Source of the DNA: Pseudomonas sp. Irchel s3b2
GTDB taxonomy: Bacteria; Pseudomonadota; Gammaproteobacteria; Pseudomonadales; Pseudomonadaceae
Direction: 5' to 3'
DNA length: 64,000 nucleotides
Assembly: GCF_900187445.1 (NCBI RefSeq)
Contig: NZ_FYEB01000003.1
Coordinates: 248,001-312,000, forward strand
This document shows, in pieces, positions 60,677-64,000 of the stretch (the stretch's first letter is position 1; every line of letters starts with the position of its first letter). The notes beneath the pieces were generated by a model. It did no database searches and was not told the DNA's origin. It worked only from the letters and a program-made list of their open reading frames with translations. The position numbers were made by a program, and so were the translations under genes.

Positions 60677-60770
60677 GCCTTCGCGGGCAAGCCTCGCTCC
60701 TACAGGTTATTCGTTGTCCGCACAGCGCGATCCAACACAACTCCTGTAGGAGCGAGGCTTGCCCGCGAAG
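60677..60770. repeat. REP-like inverted pair
   Basis: GCCTTCGCGGGCAAGCCTCG and its mirror CGAGGCTTGCCCGCGAAG flank about 45 bases, between the AGE gene and ureJ. Confidence 0.9.
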
Positions 60771-60793
60771 AGGCTCGTTCAGACACTAGAGAA

Positions 60794-61366
60794 TCAACTC
60801 GCCAGCAACCAGATCCCAGTCGCCGCCGAAGCCGCACCCGCCAGCCGAACCAATGGCGCAGCCGCCTGAGGCAACACTCGAACCACCGCATAACCCAACC
60901 CATGCAACGCAGCCGTCGCCACCACAAACCCCGCCGCATACGCCCAAGGGCTCGACATCTCGGGCAATTCCAGACCATGCGCCACGCCATGAAACAGCGC
61001 AAACAACGCGGTCGCAGCCACTGCCAGACTCAACGGCGGACGCACCGCCAAAGCTACCGCCAGGCCCAACGCCAATACCGATGCCGCAATCCCGCTTTCC
61101 AGCGCTGGCAGGTTCAATCCTTCAAGACCCAGCAGCCCGCCGATCAGCATAGTGCCGACGAATGTGCATGGCAGCGCCCAGCGTGCGGCACCTTTCTGCT
61201 GCGCAGCCCATAACCCCACGGCAATCATCGCCAGCAAGTGATCGAGGCCACCGATCGGGTGGCTGATGCCGGCCATCAAGCCATTGTCGCCATGACCCGG
61301 ATGCGCGAAGGCGATGGTCGGGGTCAACAGCAGGGCCATGGCGCCCAGAATGCGTTTCAGTGTCAT
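60794..61366 (-). CDS. ureJ: HupE/UreJ-family nickel-associated membrane protein
   Basis: The 190-residue protein has a signal-like first helix followed by the HPGHGDNGLMAGISHPIGG and DHLLAMIAVGLWA histidine motifs of the HupE/UreJ family and about five further helices. Members are proposed nickel or cobalt permeases for urease or hydrogenase maturation. AAGGAAG lies before the start at 61366. It follows ureG by 28 bases. Confidence 0.93.
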   Translation of the reverse strand: MTLKRILGAMALLLTPTIAFAHPGHGDNGLMAGISHPIGGLDHLLAMIAVGLWAAQQKGAARWALPCTFVGTMLIGGLLGLEGLNLPALESGIAASVLALGLAVALAVRPPLSLAVAATALFALFHGVAHGLELPEMSSPWAYAAGFVVATAALHGLGYAVVRVLPQAAAPLVRLAGAASAATGIWLLAS

Positions 61367-61394
61367 GGATAAGCTTCCTTGTTGATAAGTGTGA

Positions 61395-62009
61395 TCAGGC
61401 CGCCGTCAGCAAGCCCTGGCGCTCGATGAAGGCGATGATGGCTTCCAGGCCCTGACCGGTTTTCTGATTGCTGAAGACGAATGGTTTGCCGTTGCGCATG
61501 CGCTGGGTGTCGCGGTCCATCATCTCCAGAGAGGCGCCTACCAGCGGCGCCAGATCGATTTTGTTGATCACCAGCAAATCGGATTTGCAGATCCCCGGCC
61601 CGCCTTTGCGCGGCAGTTTGTCGCCGGCCGAAACGTCGATCACGTAGATAGTCAGGTCCGACAGTTCCGGGCTGAAGGTCGCCGAGAGATTGTCGCCACC
61701 GGACTCCACCAGAATCAGGTCCAGCCCCGGGAAACGCCGGTTCAGTTGATCCACGGCTTCCAGATTGATCGAGGCGTCTTCGCGGATCGCCGTGTGCGGG
61801 CAGCCGCCGGTTTCCACGCCGATGATCCGCTCGGGTGCCAGGGCTTCGTTACGCACCAAAAAGTCAGCATCTTCGCGGGTATAGATGTCGTTGGTCACGA
61901 CGGCGAGGTTATAGCGGTCACGCAGGGCCAGGCACAGGGCCAGGGTCAGGGCGGTTTTGCCGGAGCCGACCGGGCCGCCGATGCCGACGCGCAGAGGTTG
62001 TGCGTTCAT
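61395..62009 (-). CDS. ureG: Urease accessory GTPase UreG
   Basis: The 204-residue SIMIBI GTPase delivers nickel to urease. The P-loop GPVGSGKT is at residues 12-19; the CPH metal motif ([13 protein letters not shown]) and [17 protein letters not shown] are family features. ATG 62009 ([12 protein letters not shown]) has GGAG upstream; an in-frame TTG 12 bases earlier is less likely. It lies 23 bases downstream of ureF. Confidence 0.98.
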   Translation of the reverse strand: MNAQPLRVGIGGPVGSGKTALTLALCLALRDRYNLAVVTNDIYTREDADFLVRNEALAPERIIGVETGGCPHTAIREDASINLEAVDQLNRRFPGLDLILVESGGDNLSATFSPELSDLTIYVIDVSAGDKLPRKGGPGICKSDLLVINKIDLAPLVGASLEMMDRDTQRMRNGKPFVFSNQKTGQGLEAIIAFIERQGLLTAA

Positions 62010-62032
62010 GTGATTCTCCAAAGTAAAAGGCC

Positions 62033-62707
62033 CTAGGAACGGAACAGGCGGCTGTACTGGCGCTCATGGGCCATGCACGCCAGGGACAGGCCGAATGCGG
62101 CGCTGCCGGAATGTTCGGGATTGATTCGGGTGGCGGCTTGCTGCGCCTGTTGCAGCAATGGCAACAGCTCGCTGGTCAGGCGTTGGGCGGCTTGCTGGCC
62201 CAGAGGCAGGGTTTTCATCAGCACTGCCAATTGGTTTTCCAGCCAGCTCCAGAGCCAGGCGGCCAGCGCATCTTGCGGGCTTATCTGCCAGGCGCGTGCC
62301 GCCAGCGCCCAGCCAAGGGCCAGGTGTGGTTCAGGGCATTGGTCGAGAAAGGCTCGGGCTGGCGCATCCAGTTCGGGTAAACCGTTGAGCAGTTGCTTCA
62401 GCGAATAACCCATCTGCCGACTTTCCTGATGCAGCTCGCGGGTTTCGCGGCTGGCGCGATGCTCTTCGCAGCGTTGCAGCAGTTCGGCCCAGTTTTCTTC
62501 GGCCGCGGCGATGCAATGGGCGAGCAGCAGCGGTGCTTCGAAACGGGCGAGATTGAGCAGCAACTGATCGCTGATCCAGCGCCGGGCGCTATCGGAATCG
62601 TTCACGCGGCCGTTATCCACCGCCATCTCCAAACCCTGGGAATAGCTGTAGCCGCCAATCGGCAGCTGTGGACTGGCCAGACGCAGCAGCGCCCAGGCTG
62701 GGTTCAT
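62033..62707 (-). CDS. ureF: Urease accessory protein UreF
   Basis: The 224-residue all-helical protein acts with UreD/UreH as the scaffold for UreG on apo-urease. Typical motifs are [21 protein letters not shown] near the N-terminus and [12 protein letters not shown] in the middle. It overlaps ureE by four bases. Confidence 0.97.
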   Translation of the reverse strand: MNPAWALLRLASPQLPIGGYSYSQGLEMAVDNGRVNDSDSARRWISDQLLLNLARFEAPLLLAHCIAAAEENWAELLQRCEEHRASRETRELHQESRQMGYSLKQLLNGLPELDAPARAFLDQCPEPHLALGWALAARAWQISPQDALAAWLWSWLENQLAVLMKTLPLGQQAAQRLTSELLPLLQQAQQAATRINPEHSGSAAFGLSLACMAHERQYSRLFRS

Positions 62708-63204
62708 AAGCGCACGCCGAACTGGTGCAGTTTCGGCGGGTAGTTGAAATCTTCATCACCGTGCCGTGAATGGTGATGGCCGCCGCCGTAAGCACCGTGT
62801 TCCGGCTGGAACGGCGCTTCGATGTTCTCGACCTTGGCATCAAGCTGTTCGAGCATGGCCTTGAGCACGTAATCGTCGAGCAGGCGCAGCCAGCCATCGC
62901 CGACCTGCAGAGCTACATGGCGGTTGCCCAGGTGATAGGCGGCGCGGGTCAGTTCGAAGGCGTTGGCGCAGGTGACGTGCAGCAATTGTTCCGGGCGAGC
63001 GCAGATACGAACGATGCGCCCGTCTTCGGCTTGCAGGCATTCGCCGTCATACAGCGGCGGCTGACCGCGCTCCAAAAACAACCCGACGTCTTCACCCTCG
63101 GCACTGAAACAGCGCAAGCGGCTTTTGCTCCGGGCTTCGAAAGTCAGGTGCAACTCGGCGGCCCAGACGGGTTGAGGGTCGATTCTGCGATGAATCACCA
63201 GCAT
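62704..63204 (-). CDS. ureE: Urease accessory nickel chaperone UreE
   Basis: The 166-residue protein binds nickel and hands it to UreG. The N-terminal domain (residues 1-75) and the metal-binding domain are followed by a histidine-rich stretch near the C-terminus (EHGAYGGGHHHSRHGDED), typical of nickel storage. The start at 63204 (MLVIHRRIDP) gives the family length; an in-frame ATG 24 bases upstream is less likely. Confidence 0.97.
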   Translation of the reverse strand: MLVIHRRIDPQPVWAAELHLTFEARSKSRLRCFSAEGEDVGLFLERGQPPLYDGECLQAEDGRIVRICARPEQLLHVTCANAFELTRAAYHLGNRHVALQVGDGWLRLLDDYVLKAMLEQLDAKVENIEAPFQPEHGAYGGGHHHSRHGDEDFNYPPKLHQFGVRL

Positions 63205-63378
63205 CGGAAGGCTTCCAGCAATGGGCAATGCTCAAGGATAGAGCAAGGGGCTTGCCAATCAGGGGAGGTGTAGGAAATGCCTGTCGGAGCGTAGGGCGGG
63301 TTGCTTTGGCGTGAATATTTTGGATGAAGTTGGTGCGCTACTTTGCGGTGCGCACCAAGATGATGCTGTGTGCATCAT

Positions 63379-63467
63379 TGTAGGCGCGAGCTTGCTCGCG
63401 AAAGCGGTTTGTCTGTCAAATGAATGTCGAAGATGTCGCCGCCTTCGCGAGCAAGCTCGTTCCTACA
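63379..63467. repeat. REP-like inverted pair
   Basis: TGTAGGCGCGAGCTTGCTCG and its mirror CGAGCAAGCTCGTTCCTACA with one change in each arm, between ureE and the TetR gene. Confidence 0.88.
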
Positions 63468-63474
63468 AAGGGCG

Positions 63475-64000
63475 TTATTCGGTGCTGCCGAGGCCTTGCC
63501 AGTGTTTTAGGCCTATGAAGATGAAGCGCAACTGTTGCGTGATTTTCGCCTGTGGCGTCAGATGCTCCGGCAACGCTTCAGCCGGCGGATCGATGATGTC
63601 CGGTAATGTTGCGAACACGCTTTTGACGATCAGATCAGCCATGACGCTCAACCCTGCGATATCCAGGTGTTGCAGTTTCGGCATCAGTGACAAGTCCGCC
63701 GCCAGGTCCGAGCTGATGTCTTCGCGCAAGCGGCCAATGGCCTGGCGCACCGGCAGCGAACCGCCATACTGCTCGCGGGCAAGAAACAGGAATTGCGAGC
63801 GATTGGCGGTGACCACATCGAGAAAGATCCGCACCGAGGCGTCAATGATGCCGCCCATGACGAACTCGTTATGGCGCACCAGCCGGATGGTTTCACGGAA
63901 GGTCTGACCGACTTCGCTGACCAGTACCAGGCCCAGTTCATCCATGTCGGCGAAATGCCGGTAGAAACCGGTGGGTACGATCCCAGCGGTTCTGGTCACT
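63475..64000 (-). CDS. desT: TetR-family regulator, DesT-like (partial)
   Basis: About 174 codons of the C-terminal part are visible; the start lies beyond the right edge. The end of the helix-turn-helix is seen (AGIVPTGFYRHFADMDELGLVLV), followed by the helical ligand domain. This pattern and the position beside ureE match DesT of P. aeruginosa, which senses the acyl-CoA unsaturation ratio and controls a desaturase operon. The desaturase genes would be outside the window, so the symbol rests on partial sequence and synteny. Confidence 0.7.
   Translation of the reverse strand, partial: VTRTAGIVPTGFYRHFADMDELGLVLVSEVGQTFRETIRLVRHNEFVMGGIIDASVRIFLDVVTANRSQFLFLAREQYGGSLPVRQAIGRLREDISSDLAADLSLMPKLQHLDIAGLSVMADLIVKSVFATLPDIIDPPAEALPEHLTPQAKITQQLRFIFIGLKHWQGLGSTE

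Noticed and set aside
63311..63907. 198-codon plus-strand frame at the right end
   Set aside because: It is mostly antisense to the TetR-family gene, runs through a REP-like element and has no family features.

Overview
This window is a chromosomal segment of a Pseudomonas species, most likely of the P. fluorescens group. The evidence is the gene order (psd, rhdA, motAB, rsgA, orn, queG, nnr, tsaE, amiB, mutL, miaA, hfq, hflXKC, hisZ, purA, tRNA-Leu, rnr, rlmB, rpsF, rpsR, rplI, dnaB, then azu, nadE, pncB, amaBA, a liv cluster and ureEFGJ), which matches the Pseudomonas core chromosome. Many short intergenic palindromes (GTAGGAGCGAG... type) and an OAA-type lectin gene also fit this group. 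No IS element, prophage, integrase or CRISPR array was seen.

Layout. 1-2066: a partial PilZ-like protein gene and a two-repeat mannose-binding lectin. 2067-5509: psd, rhdA and an HDOD protein on the minus strand. 5580-7557: motAB behind a FliA-type promoter. 7643-11374: rsgA, orn, a TRIC-like channel gene and queG. 11438-21513: a dense operon for cell wall, repair, RNA and membrane quality control (nnr-tsaE-amiB-mutL-miaA-hfq-hflX-hflK-hflC). 21825-26429: hisZ, purA and a chemoreceptor. 26592-27053: two complete tRNA-Leu(CAG) units, each with its own promoter and terminator. 27215-34502: rnr-rlmB, the ribosomal protein cluster and dnaB. 34694-36997: a YgiQ-type radical SAM protein.

37251-44045 is the least understood system here: a three-gene operon of transglutaminase-DUF2126 amidoligase, circularly permuted ATP-grasp fused to alpha-E, and a second transglutaminase, behind a sigma54-type promoter. 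This combination is predicted to make or attach an unknown peptide. 44209-48094 holds two small protein genes, a LOG-family gene, azurin and the NAD salvage pair pncB-nadE. 48322-52309 is the L-lysine/L-pipecolate branch (LysR regulator, amaB, amaA). It is followed by a branched-chain-type amino acid ABC transporter (52674-57826) with a consensus sigma54 promoter and five phased upstream repeats.

57827-58586 is a gene-free stretch with a cluster of DnaA-box-like nonamers. Then come an SDR oxidoreductase, an AGE-family epimerase-like protein, the urease/nickel accessory genes ureE-F-G-J (no structural urease genes in the window) and a partial DesT-like TetR regulator.

The main non-routine observations are the amidoligase/transglutaminase operon and its promoter, the phased repeats and sigma54 promoter of the liv operon, a nested stem structure at 52356-52430, a 40-bp-arm perfect palindrome at 48217-48317, the DnaA-box cluster, an unannotated-looking 29-residue ORF before the LOG gene, and a repeat element that supplies the stop codon and C-terminal tail of queG.
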